From NCBI GenBank assembly GCA_963969365.1, contig OZ017747.1:1178001-1242000 (forward strand): a stretch of 64,000 nucleotides of DNA, given 5' to 3'. The translations under genes were made by a program, and so were the position numbers. Origin of the DNA: Asterochloris sp. CNOR1. Lineage: Eukaryota; Chlorophyta; Trebouxiophyceae; Trebouxiales; Trebouxiaceae. The notes below the pieces were generated by a model. The model made no database searches and was not told where the DNA came from. It saw only the letters and a list, made by a program, of their open reading frames with translations. Shown in pieces: positions 11,301-27,001 of this stretch; position 1 is the first letter of the stretch, and every line of letters starts with the position of its first letter.

Positions 11301-14300
11301 TCGCCTGTGTTGACTACTTCACATTCAACTTTGGTCTGATGCCATGTCTGTACCCCTGCAGTGTGCAAGGCTGGCAGGCCACCAGCAAGCCAGCTTTTGA
11401 GATCCACTCCCTCGAGCGCAGCGTGAAGGGCAACTCTGTTCCCATGCCCAAGAGCGTGATACGCCTCATCCTGAACAGCGTCCTGCCCCGCTTGCTGCAG
11501 CGAAGACTGCTCAGGCTGCTCCCCCAAGAGCTGGGCGAGTACCTGCTGCAGGCTGGCAAAGGGTTCGGACTGGGAGGTGAGCTCCACGCCTGGTACGTGC
11601 ATGGCTTGTGCCTGAGCTGGTCGGCTTCCATTCTGTGCCTGTGTACACAGGGAGCAGAAGCAACAAGCCGCTGCGGTCTCAACTGCAGCTGGCCTTTCAG
11701 ACACAAACTGCCAGGCGCAAGCCTCAGCATGTGCGCCAGCCTGGGGCAGTCACCTTCTGCATGTCCACTCAGGGACCTTTGCTTGTCAATAGCACCGTAT
11801 CTCAGAGTAATGGTGCACCCTGCAAGCATACGCTGATTGAGAAGACTAGCTCATGCCTCACACCTGCCCCCTCCAGCATTGCTTCCTGTTCTGGCCTGCA
11901 CGCAAGGATGCATTTGGGGGGCCATACCTGAAGCGGGCTGGATGCCTTCATCGAGGCCCGGTCAGAGAAGTCAACCTTCTCCGTGCAGCGTCTCCTCCAG
12001 GCATGCGTGGAGACGGTGTGCTGTACCCAACATTGCCCAGCCATCCTGTTCACCGCTGTGTGCTGTGCTGGCCTGCAGGCGAGTATGCGCTGGTCGGGCC
12101 TGCCCTGAGTGCGCTGGACGCCGACATTGCCTTCACCCAGGCCCAGCCCACGATGAAGGCCAGAGACCCCCGGGCAGCTGCACAGATGCATGCGGCTGCG
12201 CAGGAGGCGAGGAGCATGCTGGGTGGGCGCCCCTGTTATGGTAGCCTGCTGCCTGGGAGACGGGGTCTCCGCAGGTCATCAGCTTGCAGTCAGACCTGCT
12301 GTTAGGCCTGCAGAGTCGTCGATGCAACTGGGCTCTTCTGACGTGGGCACAGCCTGGCGTTGCTGCCACGTGTGGCCTGTGCTAGCAGGCGGTGCCATGC
12401 ATGCCTGCCAGACATGGCACTTCTCTCAGATGTGATAGCGCACCAGCTTGCCTTGCTGTGATTCGCTGACAGCATGGCCTTTGGCATACAGGCCTGACAG
12501 AGCCTCAAGCCCAGGTCCTGGCCGCCCTCTTCAGTGGGCCTGCCTCCCTTCTGGAGCAGCGGCGCCCATGCACCATCTGCACCCTGGGGGCCTTCTACGC
12601 TGCACACTCCAGCAATGAACGGATCTGGGAGCAGATGTGTGCCGTCTGGGACACAGCGCTGCAGGCAAGCATCTACCTCTCTCCGATGGCTGCCTGCACC
12701 AGCCGCCTCAAAGACCCTGTGCTGTCTGCTTGTCTCCACTTGTTTTGTAAAGCGATCTGCATGTGCTGGAAGCATATGTGCGCTGTCTGGGTCTGGCAGA
12801 GCTGCAGCTTGCAAGCCTTTGCAGGTGCCTTCACCAAAACTCCCGGTGACAAGTGCTTGACTGCTCGTCGGGCTTGAATTGGGTCAATGGCCAGAGAATG
12901 CTATGGGTATGTGCTCATGCTGCTCTGTTTGCACCCCTGCAAATCAGCCTGACTCTGTGCAGGTGCTCGCCAATCACATGGGCATCAGCGACCCGCCAAG
13001 CTTCCAGCAGATGATGTCGCGGGAGGTTGCACTGCTGCTCAGCAAGCCAGTCAGGGCAAGGTGTGCCTCTGGAGCAGCTGCTCCTCAGCAGCGGCACTAT
13101 GCCATGCTGCTGTTGGCTGCTCTTGCTGATATTGAACTCCCTGTTGCTGGGGTGTGATGTCTACATTTGCTGAGCAGGCCCAACCCCAAACGGTGTGCCC
13201 CCAGGCTGCCTCTTCTGGCCTGTCCCAAGAGAGCTGCTGTCTGCTCATGCCAGCCTGCCACCCTCAGCAAGATACATATTGCAGGTTTGCACTCAGCAAA
13301 CTGGACATCGCCATCAATGTTGATGGTCTGCTCACAGCTGCCCGAGACTATGCAGCTCGCAGTGCTCGTGAGCTGCACGCAAAGGAGGGTGCCTCAGACA
13401 GCATGTCTGGTCGGCGAGGGCAGGTCAGCCTGCACTTGCCATGCAGAGGTGTCAGGCCCTTTGAGGCCTTGCCAAACTTTTGCAGTACTGCGTATTAGGG
13501 ACCATGTCGTCCTGACTGACTAATGACCTGCAGCTCCACCTGGTGCCTCCTGATAGCCTGCCAGGGGCTACAGATCTGGCCCCTGGCATGCCTGACCGCG
13601 GCGCTCACTGCAGACAACCCGCCTGCGCAGATAGCTAATCACTGTGCCTGTCTCTGCTGGCTTCTGAGGCAGCCTTCCATGGCCCTGCTGCAGGACCATG
13701 CTGCCAGGACCCAGGCCTTGAGTGACCAGCTGGCGGTGCTGGAGGCTTGGTATGCCTTCTGCGCTGGCAAGCTCAGAGTCTTCAAGGTGCGCTTCGCTGC
13801 TGTGCTGGCTGCTGCAAGGCAGTGAGCGTCAGACGTATGCACTCCCCTGGCCGGCCAGCCAGCATGCACGACTGATTGAGGAGCTTTGTGTTTTGGGATG
13901 AATGATCTGGGCCTCACTGGATCCGACCACCATTGTGGTCAGGCTGACTGCCCGCTGTGTGGGTGCAGAGCAAGTTCAAGCACGCCAACTGCACCGTGGT
14001 TGGCGGCGCAGACTCCAGGAGCTTTGCACTTGGTGAGTTGGGGCAGCTGCGTCTGCATGCAGCTGCTGAACTTGCCCGCTGTCGACAGCCTCAAGGCAGC
14101 GTGGGCCAGATGCTTGTAACAGGCGGGCTGTGTCCGCTGTGGTCCGGCAGCTTGGTCATTCGTGCTGCGCGCTCTGCACGCAAAGGAGGCCTGCACCCTC
14201 CTCACAACCTGCATGCACTGCCTGAGCAGGTCGCAATGTGCTGGGAAAGCGATCCACTACCCGAGCCAGCCACAACACCACAATCTTCGTCTGCAATATG

Positions 14301-16973
14301 CAGGCACTGAAGATGTGCAGTATGAGGGCCCGCTGTGCGTGCGGCTGCCCATCCGGACGAAAACAATTGACCCTGAGGGCACCTTTTCCTTTGAGATCCC
14401 CCTGCCCGACCCCAGCAGCCAGGTCTTCATATTGGCTCTGTTGCTGCCGACACTGCTTTCTGCCTCACACCTGTCGCTGTGCAGTCAACCAGGCTCACAA
14501 AGCTCTGAGCCTGGACTGATTGCTTGACGCTGGGAGGCCTGCATCCAGCCAGCTGCCAGTAGAGTGGTGCGAGCGCAGCGTGTTCTGGATGCTCTGAGCA
14601 CTTCAGCTTGGCTGAGTCTGTGCTTCACTAAGCATATATGCCTGGCAGGCTTACATAGGCCTCAGCATGGCTGACATGCTGACCCTGGGGGGAGCTCTGC
14701 TGCATGTCAAGCAGGCTCTGCAAGCTGTACGCATGACTGCCGGTCACCTGACCGTGTGTCCTGCCCCCAGGTGGTGATGAAGCGCTTTGTTGGCGGCCTG
14801 CGGGAGGCGCTGGAGTCCCCCATGTCTCTGGTGCACAACCCTGCACTGCTGACAGGGCGGCCCAAGGCCGCAGAGGGCACGGAAGGTGCGATTGTGCTGG
14901 CAGGGGAGACTGCATGGCGCTCTGGCACTCTGGCAGGGATGGGCACTCCCAGAGCGGCATGTGCTGCTGCTCCTTATTCGATCCTGGCGCTGCATGGGCT
15001 TGTCACTGAGGCTGCTGATGCCTTGGCCCCTTCTGCATCTCACCTGCTGTTTACCTTCTTCGACTGACCTGTCGCCCTGCACGCATGTGTTCCGGCCTTG
15101 GATACTCTTGAAGTGCAGGCCAATCCCATGCTGCCCATCCATGCACACACAAGCTGCTGCTTCAGCCTGCTCCATACCAGCGCTGTTGTTCATCACCAGG
15201 CAGCACCCTCACAGTGAGTCCCTCCCAACAGGCCTGGTTGCTCTGCCTGCAGAGGGCAAGCACTGGAGCGAGCCCAATGCCCTGGTGGGCCGCCTGACTG
15301 AGGCCGCCGCCAGCGCCCGCCAGGTGTTTGATGCCGCCTCCCAGCACTACGCAGACTCCCTGGAGAGGGTGGGCAGCGGGCGCAGCGCGGGCACCTCTGA
15401 GGAGGCGCTGCCTGACTGGGGGGCCGGCCCACAGCGGGGCCAGGAGCCGCCTCCGCTGAAGCTGGGCAAGGTGGGCTGGCGGCCTACATGTTTGAGCGCT
15501 CTGGGGCTGCGCCAGCGGCCGCTGTGGGGTTGGGCAGGGCAAAAGGATCTGGGGTGTGCAATTGACTGGAGCTTTCCGCTGTCGCTGTTCTGCAAGGTGC
15601 TGCCTGCAGAAGTGATGCCCAACAATTGCCGCCCTGAAGCATCATTAACTCACAGTTGCTGGTACCTGGCTATTCAAGTCTAGTTCTGTCAACAGATGAT
15701 GCATGCTGCGCCTGCCCTGTAGACTCCCTCAGTGCAGCTAGTGCCTGGCAGTGTCCCCTCCCAGCAGCCTGCCTCAGGAGCCCAGCCTTTAGCTACTGCA
15801 GAGAACCTTGTAATATATCATCCAATGCTGCATGTTCTGCCGGTGGCTGCACGTGCTTGAGCTGGGCAAGTCTGGCTGCACAGGCCCTCTGCCCGCTCTG
15901 CCTGCTCTGCATTTCTCATAATGAGCAGGTACGCCCATGCAGGTAACTATGCCTGCCTGCCATACACCAATGTGTGGATGCTACTCAGAAGACTGAGGCT
16001 CACCTCATGCCAGGAGCCCTCTGCAGGTCATTGTCAGCGGCATGCGGGTGCGCATCCGCGTCGACGAGCAGCGGCTGACTGACATGCTCAAGGGGCTGGA
16101 TCCGGGGACGATGGGAGGCAGCTATGCCTCCACCACGGCTGCCCTTCTGGGCATGCTGGGGGACCTGGCAGCCCTCTCCTTTGCGCCCTACTTCCCAGGT
16201 GAGGTGTGCACCTCTGATTTCATGCTGGTGGGTGCCTGCCAGGAGGCTCGCACTGCCAACGGGGACAGCTGGGACATACCAGCAAAGCCGGACATTGATG
16301 CTCAAGAGAGCAGAGAACACGTTTTCTATTGTTGCTCATTGCAACGTCTGAGTCCTGCACAGGCTCTGGCGTGCAACATCTGTCTGCTGATGCCTGAATG
16401 CATTAAGTCTGCCCACCAAGCCACACAAAACCGCCAGCCGGAGCAGCATCTGCTTCATCAAAACACTTTCTGCCTGCCAGTTCAACCTGGATTCAATGCC
16501 CGGATACAACACTGCCTGCCCAGTCTGCTGCCCACCGTGCTTCAGAGAATGGGGAGCCAGGGTACTACCTGCTCAATCTGGAGTCCAGCGACTTGAGCAA
16601 CCTGAGTGCGGACCTGGGATCCCTGGGCTTCCGCAGCGGCGAAGGCATCTCTCCAGGGCGGGCTCTGCGTGTGATTCATGCGATCATCCGAGCCTGCCTG
16701 CTCACATTTGGCATGGCCCCCGCGGCTGTAGCTGAAATAGACAGGAAGATCGACGATGTGCACCGCCACATCGTGCGGGACGCCCTGGATGTCTCCTTCT
16801 GCGCTGTCAGCTCCATGTGTGTGGAGCGGCGAGAGAGTGATGAGCTGGTCATCAGTCTGGCAGGGGTGAATGATGACGCCCCTGAAATGAAGCCCATTCT
16901 GGCCACCAACGACCTCGAGTTGGTGACCTTGGCCCAAAACCTGGGCCTTGGCGAGGCCATTGACGCCTCGTGA
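5308..16973 (+). CDS. Large coiled-coil protein of unknown family, possible TULIP-like lipid-binding region
   Basis: Twenty-three exons chain in consistent phase: 5308-5353, 5451-5586, 6152-6410, 7203-7414, 7689-7859, 8269-8491, 8884-8977, 9301-9514, 9759-9906, 10251-10374, 10634-10856, 11362-11576, 12079-12222, 12492-12664, 12963-13060, 13285-13423, 13694-13786, 13969-14032, 14304-14422, 14771-14885, 15232-15470, 16027-16198, 16546-16973. They give about 1,280 residues. The first ~190 residues form heptad-rich coiled coil (KAEAVKLEQTFRREQQQ, REERDRLQEALTALDHK). A glycine-rich beta segment (FGGSGVFFGGKDVF) and Ser/Gln-rich linker follow. Next comes an alternating beta stretch (ISEVSVELDVSLTLTLEF) and an amphipathic helix pair (VLPRLLQRRLLRLLPQELG). 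The last two elements remind me of TULIP/SMP-type lipid carriers, but that is only a resemblance. The C-terminus is compact and mostly helical. A small extra exon between 13423 and 13694 is possible. Two introns use GC-AG. I do not know the function. Confidence 0.8.
6537..6580 (+). repeat. Intronic copy of the preceding exon end
   Basis: These 44 bases match 6369-6412, the end of the exon at 6152-6410 plus the first two intron bases, with 9 mismatches by eye. The exon reads DEKDLWESQLIILQ and the copy reads DEKDLWELQLTLLK. Both are followed by GC rather than GT. Confidence 0.85.
7935..7948 (+). repeat. Intronic copy of the exon/donor junction
   Basis: The 14 bases gaccctcagaggtg occur at 7849-7862, spanning the exon end (DPQR) and its donor, and again here 86 bp downstream in the intron. 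Flanking bases are also similar (tgtgg before, gcac after). Confidence 0.7.
10400..10462 (+). repeat. Short tandem direct repeat in an intron
   Basis: A unit of about 24 bases beginning cccatgcattctggccagac occurs twice in a row, just downstream of the exon ending at 10374. It has no coding role in the model. Confidence 0.8.
10922..10952 (+). repeat. Intronic copy of the exon/donor junction
   Basis: The copy shares ctgactctga with 10831-10840 and the 16-base agcaggtgtgctcctg with 10852-10867. The latter crosses the AG|GTGTGC donor that ends the exon at 10856. A six-base deletion separates the two identical blocks in the copy. Confidence 0.88.
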
Positions 16974-17208
16974 TGCCCTCGTTGACTGTGCACTGCCTGT
17001 ACAAGTTGTTGCTTGGCTGCGCCAAGCAGCTGCCTCTGGCCCATTGTCCACAGACTTGCCACAGCTGTTTGGTGATGGTGTTCAATATAAATGACCCTTG
17101 AATAAGCCTTCAGCTTTGAGCAAAGAATGACTGTAGCGCAAAGGAAAGCGATAGGACAGCATGCTAGTATACAAGCGAAGCAATGTTGAGTTCAGGGATG
17201 GAAGGTGC

Positions 17209-20325
<3,117 letters not shown>

Positions 20326-20332
<7 letters not shown>

Positions 20333-23300
20333 GATGGGCAGCTGCCACAACTCGGAGGGCAGAGGATTGTGAATCTGAATGCAGTTTTAGCTTCCTTTTC
20401 AGCAAGCTGGAGTCCAGACTCTAATGTGATCTTGGACAGGTCTGTGAGGGCCAGGCTAGAAAATTCGCTGCAGGGAGGGAGGCGGGGGACAAGGGCAGGG
20501 GAACAGGGCAAACATGGGGTTCATGCAGACAAACTGAATGCAGCAATGCTTCATGGGACTCCTGATGATTGCATTCAGAAAGCAGTACTCAATGTACAGG
20601 CCACTTCCTGCCTGGGGCCAGCAGCGCATGCTTGCTGTCCCTCCTTCCCAGTGCAATGAGCTCCCCAGGCGGTTTTGCCAGCTGCCGGCAGCACAAAGCA
20701 GCATCTATTTAGAGTTGGCAGATGCAGCGGCATGCACTGTACTCAAGAGCTGTTGTGCTACTCACGATCTCGTAGCAGTTGGCTTCATGAGCACCTCCAG
20801 ACACAGCCCAGCACACCCTAGCAGGACAGCATGAGGCCCTGCATCAGCCTTGCACATTGCTTATGGCACTCACTGTCTCTTGGACATCTGCTTCACAGGG
20901 CTGCTGCCAGCCGCAGCGCTGCCCAGCAGATTGCCACCAAGCTCCGATTTGGACTTTGAGGCAGAGCGTGCGCCATTGGTGGCAGCAGCAGGCGCATGGC
21001 CACTGCTCGATCGCCGCCGGCCATTCGTGGGTGACCGCTTCTTTTCTTTGCCTGCTGAGGGCACAAATAGCGTGCTTGCAGCAGCAGCAGAGGACTTTGC
21101 AGCCGCTGCTTGGCCAGCCTGGCCACTGCCCTGCTGGCCGTCAGGCGCTGGCACTGCTGCCTCATAAGCGGACTGGACTGGCAGGTTCATGCCGTTCTGG
21201 ATGAGCTGCCCCTCAGCTGTGTCGGCAGGCGCCGCGCATCGAGCTGTCTCGCTGTGGGCCAGGCGGCTGCCCTGCAGCCCATCCTGCCTGAGGCCTACCA
21301 TTGGGGCTCGACCCTGCGGAGCTGGCATCAGGTTCTGGCCCTGGGGCTGAGTCGCGGCATGCTGGCTGGCTGACGGGGCAGCACTGTCAAACAGGGTGGA
21401 CCTTGCCGTGCTGAGCCTGCCTTCCAGCTGCTGCAGGCGACCCAGACCTGCCTGTACTGAGGCCACCTCAGCCTGCCATGGACCTGCCTTCCCTGTTGTT
21501 GCTGGCTGCTGAGCCCTCTCCAGCCCCAGCCGCGCTGCGAGGAGCTCTGCAGCTACCTCGGCCCCCTGCCTGTCTGCTGTGGGCTGCTGGCCCCTCCCAC
21601 CGCCAGGTTGGGCTGCGGGGTGCTCTGCTGCCGCACTGGTGCCCTGCCTGGCGGCTGCTGTGGCCTGCTGGGCCCTGTGGGGAGGCGACGGGGCCATTCG
21701 GCTCCTGAGAGCTGCAGGCTCTGCAGGCAGCAGGCTCCAGCCACCCTCCAGGGAGGCAGCAGCAGCTGGCTGCTTGGACCCCTGCTCTGCTTCAGCAGGT
21801 GCAGCGTCTTTGGACTGACCCTTCCTGCCTGGGTGGGGCCGCTGAGTGCTTGCTGTCTCTCCAGGCTGCTGCGTCTGCTGCAGCAGGGCCAGGCCTGGTG
21901 CCAGGTCAGCAGCTGCTGCAGCAGTGGGGGCCGCTGAAGCTGGCGCTGGCCCCAGCTGCTCGGCAAACATGTGCTCTGCCTCTGAGTCAGACTCGCTGGC
22001 GATGCCGTTGGGACAGTCTGCAAAGTGGTGCACAAGCATTCAGCACCAGGCACACCCCAGATGCCACCATTGGTGGAAAACTTAACCAGCTCCTTGTCTG
22101 TACCAGCATGGCCACAGGCCAGGCTGAGGGACGTCCCAGGTAGCCCAATGGGGCCAGGTACAGGCCATTCCACAGATACCTGTTTGAACACAGCCATGAC
22201 ACTTGATGCTCCATCCACCTCAGATACCTAAGAGGGAGGCAGCCTGAGAGTTGTACTCTGGGTGTCCTCAAGAGTAGACCTACCAGCAGAGAGCAACCGC
22301 TCTTGGGCCAGGACTTACGCTGCAAGGGCAGCCCATCACGGCTGTCACCCAGCACAGAGCAGCATCAAACAGAACAGCAGCAGCTCTCTGAACATGTGCC
22401 GGGGCGCTCGCCTGCAGCCAGTGCCCCCAGCTGCTCACGTTCACACAGGAAGTCCAGGAAGCCGGGCTCCACGGCCAGCTCCACCTGGCTCCAATCATTC
22501 TGCTGGGGCAGCGCCCATATCGCATCTGCTGTGCCGTAAGCGCTTGGCACTAGCTGGCCGTTGGGACTGTTCTCTGGCTGTACCTGCTCCAGCTGCAGGC
22601 CCTGAGGGTCCCGATCGCCCAGCTTGCGCTTGCAGCCTGCAACCAGCCAGCCCAGAATTAAGCCCAGCTGCTGACTGGCAGCACGCTGCCTGGGTGGCCC
22701 ATCCTGCTGAATAAAAAGGAATGCAGGCAGCAAGATCAATTCACTTAACCATCTGAGAGCGACTGCCAGCATCCCATCCCAGTGTACAGAGAGGTTGCTT
22801 GCTTGATCCCACATGCAGCACGCTGCTCGGAAGGCTTGCTGTTGTCTGATGAAAGACTGGGGTCAAATAGGAGGTCGACAATGCAGTTGTGCACCAGCAA
22901 AGTTTACCTGCAGTTGGGGGGATCTCAGCTGGGTGACCTGCAGCCGGGGATTGGCAGGCTTTGGTGTCCTGAGGGATGCTGGCCTGCAGGCAGCACAGAC
23001 ATGTATGTCACGCCATGCATACCATGCAAGTATGGTCTGCAGGAAGCAGCGGGTGACTTGGCAGCAAAGTGCACACTGTTCAGACAGCCTGAGGCAGCAA
23101 GATACTCCAACGCTGAGGCACAAAGGCTGTTTGTGCACTGATTTGAGTCCGAGACAAGTCACGTGCCTCAACACCGTCATCCTGGACGTCTGCGTCTCCA
23201 GATGACTGCTTGGACGCCACATCCAGGTGGCTGACCGCCTGCAGATGCAGATCTGCAATCCAGGCTGATTCACAGTCATCTGCTGCGATGACACAAAAAC

Positions 23301-26300
23301 AAAGCTCGAATGCTTTGCTCACCACAGCCATCTTGGGCATGCAGCTCTGCATGAAACAAAGTGGTGCACTTGTGCAGCATGTCAACCTCTGGCAACTTCA
23401 AACATGACAGGCTGGCAGGGTCTCTGTCATATCACGATGTCCCTGTGAGCAGCGCACCTCTTGCCCACCCACAGCGTTCTGCACTGGCCCATCACGCACA
23501 GCAGGGCTGCTGTTCTGGGCATCATCAGCAGGCTCTGCTGCCTCCACATTGACGCGCGAGGCTGCCTCCAGCTGTGCGCCAGACAGGGCAGACGGCAGGC
23601 GCAGCTACAGCCAGGCAGAGCCCATGTCACAAGCCACACATTCAGCGCCAGCCTGGCAGTCCACAAGCCATCAGGGCACAAGCAGCACAGCCCAGCATGC
23701 TTGGCATGCGCGTGGCAGCCCATGGTCCCCACTATGCATGCGCAGTCGGCAGTGACACACTGGGGTGCTGTCTGGCTGTCATGCAGTTGGCTCACCATGC
23801 TGTCTCCCAGGTGGCTGGACCCTGGTGCTGCGCTGCAAGTCCCCGAGGCCTCCCTCTTCTGCAAGATTCACAGATCTGCTTGCAGGTAAGGCCGCATCGA
23901 AGTGTTCCAAGGAGCAAAGCGGTGTCCTTGTCTGCTTGCAGGGAAGGCATCAACGCAGTCTCCCATTGGAAAGCAGCAACGCTGAGACCTGAGACCCCTT
24001 CATAGGAGCCCAGCACACAGGGCACTGCAGCAAAAGGAGTTCCTGACGACACAGCATATCCTAGAAAACATCTGACCTGCCGCTCCTGCCGGTCCCTTCT
24101 GTGTTTCCTGATCTTCCGCTGGTGCCCCTTTGCAGCACTCCAGAAGCCGGACCCGTAGGTCAGAGATGGCTCTGCATTCAATTTGTGGGCTGAGCTTTGC
24201 AGCCCACAAAACAAGATATAGCCTGCTCATTTTGGTCCCTGTAACAGGGCTTCGCTGCTGCAGACCGCGACCGCATCGTCTGCAATGCCTCGTGCGGCAT
24301 GAACAGCATCCGTGCACCACAGTGTGCAGCCCAAGAAGAAGCCATTTGTCATGCAGGCAGCCTGCTTCACAGACAGAAGAGCAAGTGCATTGTGCTGACC
24401 TCCTGGCCTGATGCGCGCCACCAGCATGAAGGGCCAGTTGCCAACCCAGGCAGGTACAAAGACACAGCTGCACAGGCGGTCAGCATCCTGGGCAGCTCCG
24501 CTCATTGGGTCTGGTGCAGGGTCGTTGATCAGAGCCGTCTCATTGCCGTATCCATAGGCGCTGATCATCACTGAGCTGTTGCAGTCCTGCAGGCAAGGAT
24601 GCCCTTTGCAGCCAGCCTCACAGGCAGATACGGGGAGATGTGACATGCCTGCTCCTGCGCCGCCCAAGGGGCAAAGGCGTCATCGTGGAGACCATTTGCA
24701 GCTGCCCGCCACAAAGCTGCAAGCAAGAGGTGATTTGCAAGCAGAGACCGCGGGAAGACAGGTCAAACAAAGCTCTAGAGCCAGTAGCCAGCTTGGCCCA
24801 GCCCTGTGTGACTCTTCTAGGAACTCCTCTGGCAGCTTCAGCGGGGTAACGGACTCAGACTCTAGCAGCTTCACGCAAAGCAAAGCGCAAGATGCTGCAA
24901 TCAGACAGAGCTTCTAATACAATGTCACCAGACAAATGATTTCTGCTTGACAACTGTGGCAGCTGTAAAACAAGCTCCTCAGGCCACAGCCCCACCCTTA
25001 TGACCCTCTCCTTTCACCGTTTGCGCAATTTCAGGCAATAATCCACGACAAGGTAAGGATCCGATCAAGCAAAGCGAAGGCCACACCTCACCTGCATGAC
25101 CTTCTCCCTGAACTCCTCTGGCAGCTCCCCGTACTCAATGTCTGCGCCATATGAGTCAACTGCCTGTTTCCACAGCAGCCTGGCCTCCTTCTCGTCCGTG
25201 TTGCCCTGGCTAAACCAGTGGGGCACATCATGGTCAAGGTCTGTGTAAGCCTCATCCACATAATCACCGACCACCAGGAGCCCACGGTACATGCCCAGGA
25301 CGGCACCTGCACAGCAATGGGTCGACACGCCTTGCCTGGCTGTGCGCAAAGCTGAAGAATGCCTGGGCTGTTGTCTGAAGGCACCAGGTGAGTCAGCATT
25401 GTCTGGAATCATGTAGAGTGCCTGGCAGTGTGTAGTACAACTGCTAGATCTGGCCAATGCAGGCCCTGATTGGGGCCTGCACAGCACAGCAACCTGCATG
25501 GTGCAGGAAGGAGACATGCACCAGGGTGCAGAGGTGGGCCTGCAGTGGAGGTGACCATAATACTGGCACAGAGGCCCCAGTGCGTGGTCAGGATGGTGCA
25601 TGTGCAGCACAGAGGGAGCCAGCATCATCTGACCGCGCCCAAGGCTGCAGAGCTAGCAAGGCAGTGCATACGCCCAGCTATCTGTATGTGTGATACATGC
25701 AGGGCAAACACGCACATGTCACAGCCCACGCAGCTTGTACAAGTCAGTCAGCTGATAAATGAGGACTCAATGCAGCAGGTCTTGTCTCAACAGCTGCACC
25801 TGTACTCACCTGCACCCGCCCATCTGCTTCCTTCGCCACATCCTTCAGTGGGACCCAGCTCACTTTCAGGGTCTCAGTGCCAGGCCAAAGATTGCTACTG
25901 TCCACTTGTACACACCTGGCTTCTCCTTGGTTTCCAGGCTGAGAGCACAGCGCTCATTGCGCAAAGCCACGCGGTAGTCACTCTGCGGCACCTTGCCTTC
26001 TCTGAGGAGGCAGGGCGGGTCCTCAGGAAGATTGTTTATGTCAATCTGGTGACCCACGCTGTGCCTGTTGCATGGAGGAACCGATCAGTCCAGCGTTATC
26101 TGCTGCTGATGGAACAGAGTGTTCATGGAGTCCCCAAACTGGATTACAGCAATTCAGCTGCAGCCTTTCTGCAGTGTGTGCTCACTTCCTGATGTAGTCC
26201 CTAAGATTTCTAACGATGACAGCTGCGAGCTTCTTGTCTCCAGTCTCCGCTTCCAACTTAGTCCTGGTCTCCTCACTGAGCTTGATCAGAGGCTTTGCCT

Positions 26301-26583
26301 TTGACTGTAGCTCACTGTACAGCTGGGCCTCTTGTGGACCGAGGTACTGGCTCAGAATCTGCATGAAAGAGTGCATGACACCTGAGCTGGTCTGAGCTTG
26401 AAGCTCTGCAGGCAGGAGAGCCCGGAGGCTCTGCCTGGGGCTCACCAGCTTCCAGCCTGGAGGCACTGGGGGCCTGGCATTCCCCACGTAGCCTGAGTCG
26501 ACTGCCTTGTAGTCTGCTGGCAGGCCTGATGGGAATTTCAAGGCATGGGCCTTGGCCCAGCAGGGGTCTGGCTCACAATCCAT
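20326..26583 (-). CDS. SET-domain protein (putative lysine methyltransferase) with long low-complexity region
   Basis: Exons in consistent phase: 26186-26583, 25916-26064, 25092-25306, 24400-24586, 24077-24171, 23469-23604, 23175-23282, 22439-22636, 20874-22017, 20766-20817, 20605-20681 and 20326-20467, giving about 966 residues. SET elements appear in order: GAVLGMYRGLLVVGDYVDEAY, then EYGELPEEFREKVMQ. Next is ISAYGYGNETALINDPAPDP in place of the usual NHSC block, then VFVPAWVGNWPFMLVARIRPGE and LTYGSGFW. Such GNE..IND-type SET proteins occur in algae and plants; substrate specificity is unknown. The 20874-22017 exon is Ala/Gln/Pro-rich with an acidic start (SESDSEAEH) and a basic end (KEKKRSPTNGRRRSSS), so probably disordered. 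The first ATG at 26583 gives MDCEPDPCWAKAHALKF. The first five exons are firm; those between 23604 and 22017 are weaker, and an extra exon may sit near 22191-22238. The last three rest on phase and splice signals only. If they are wrong, the frame ends at 20870. Confidence 0.82.
24821..24837 (-). repeat. Intronic copy of SET-gene exon sequence
   Basis: The 17 bases gaactcctctggcagct (plus strand) are identical at 24821-24837 (intron) and 25110-25126 (exon). On the coding strand the exon reads ELPEEFREKV and the intron copy reads KLPEEFLEES. Confidence 0.8.
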
Positions 26584-27001
26584 GCCTTCCCCTCAGAGAT
26601 TGCAGCACCAGCTTTCACCCTCTGCGGAGGGGCCAATCTCTGCATGTCAGTCTTCTACAGATTGACATGAACAGTCCTGATACAGAGGCTGAGAGTCAGC
26701 ATGGGATTGCAAGCAACAAGCTCAGGCCTCGCACATCAAGCTGACAGGGCATTCGGAATGTGAAGGCTCTCAGGTCTCCTGAGCGGACCTGAGCAACCTT
26801 CGATCAGAACAAGAGACTGGAAGCACAGCATGATGAGTTTATAAACCGTGACGCTTTCTTTCTCTCGCATTACAACCTGCTGTCCCTGGCCTTGCCATTG
26901 TGGACTAAGCTGTGCTCAGAGGGCCCTGCAGCCCTGCCGCCAGGTGACAGTTCATCCCTGATCGCATCAACACACAGCTTGGGCACCCCCAGCCCTTGGG
27001 A
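26584..27001. promoter_or_regulatory. Shared upstream region of divergent SET and PRP28 genes
   Basis: These 418 bases separate the ATG of the SET gene (-) from the ATG of PRP28 (+). With no other gene between, they must hold both promoters and both 5' untranslated regions. I can name no specific element with confidence; a TTTATAAAC at 26838-26846 is A/T-rich against the background. Confidence 0.4.

Noticed and set aside
20870-22039. 389-codon minus-strand ORF as a separate gene
   Set aside because: The codon just before its first ATG is a stop, and a good acceptor lies 20 bases inside. It is best read as the long low-complexity exon of the SET gene.
22191-22238. Small SET-gene exon reading SEVDGASSVMAVFKQ
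   Set aside because: Splice-like ends exist, but including it breaks phase unless a longer exon with another donor is assumed. Direct joining of 22439 to 22017 keeps phase.
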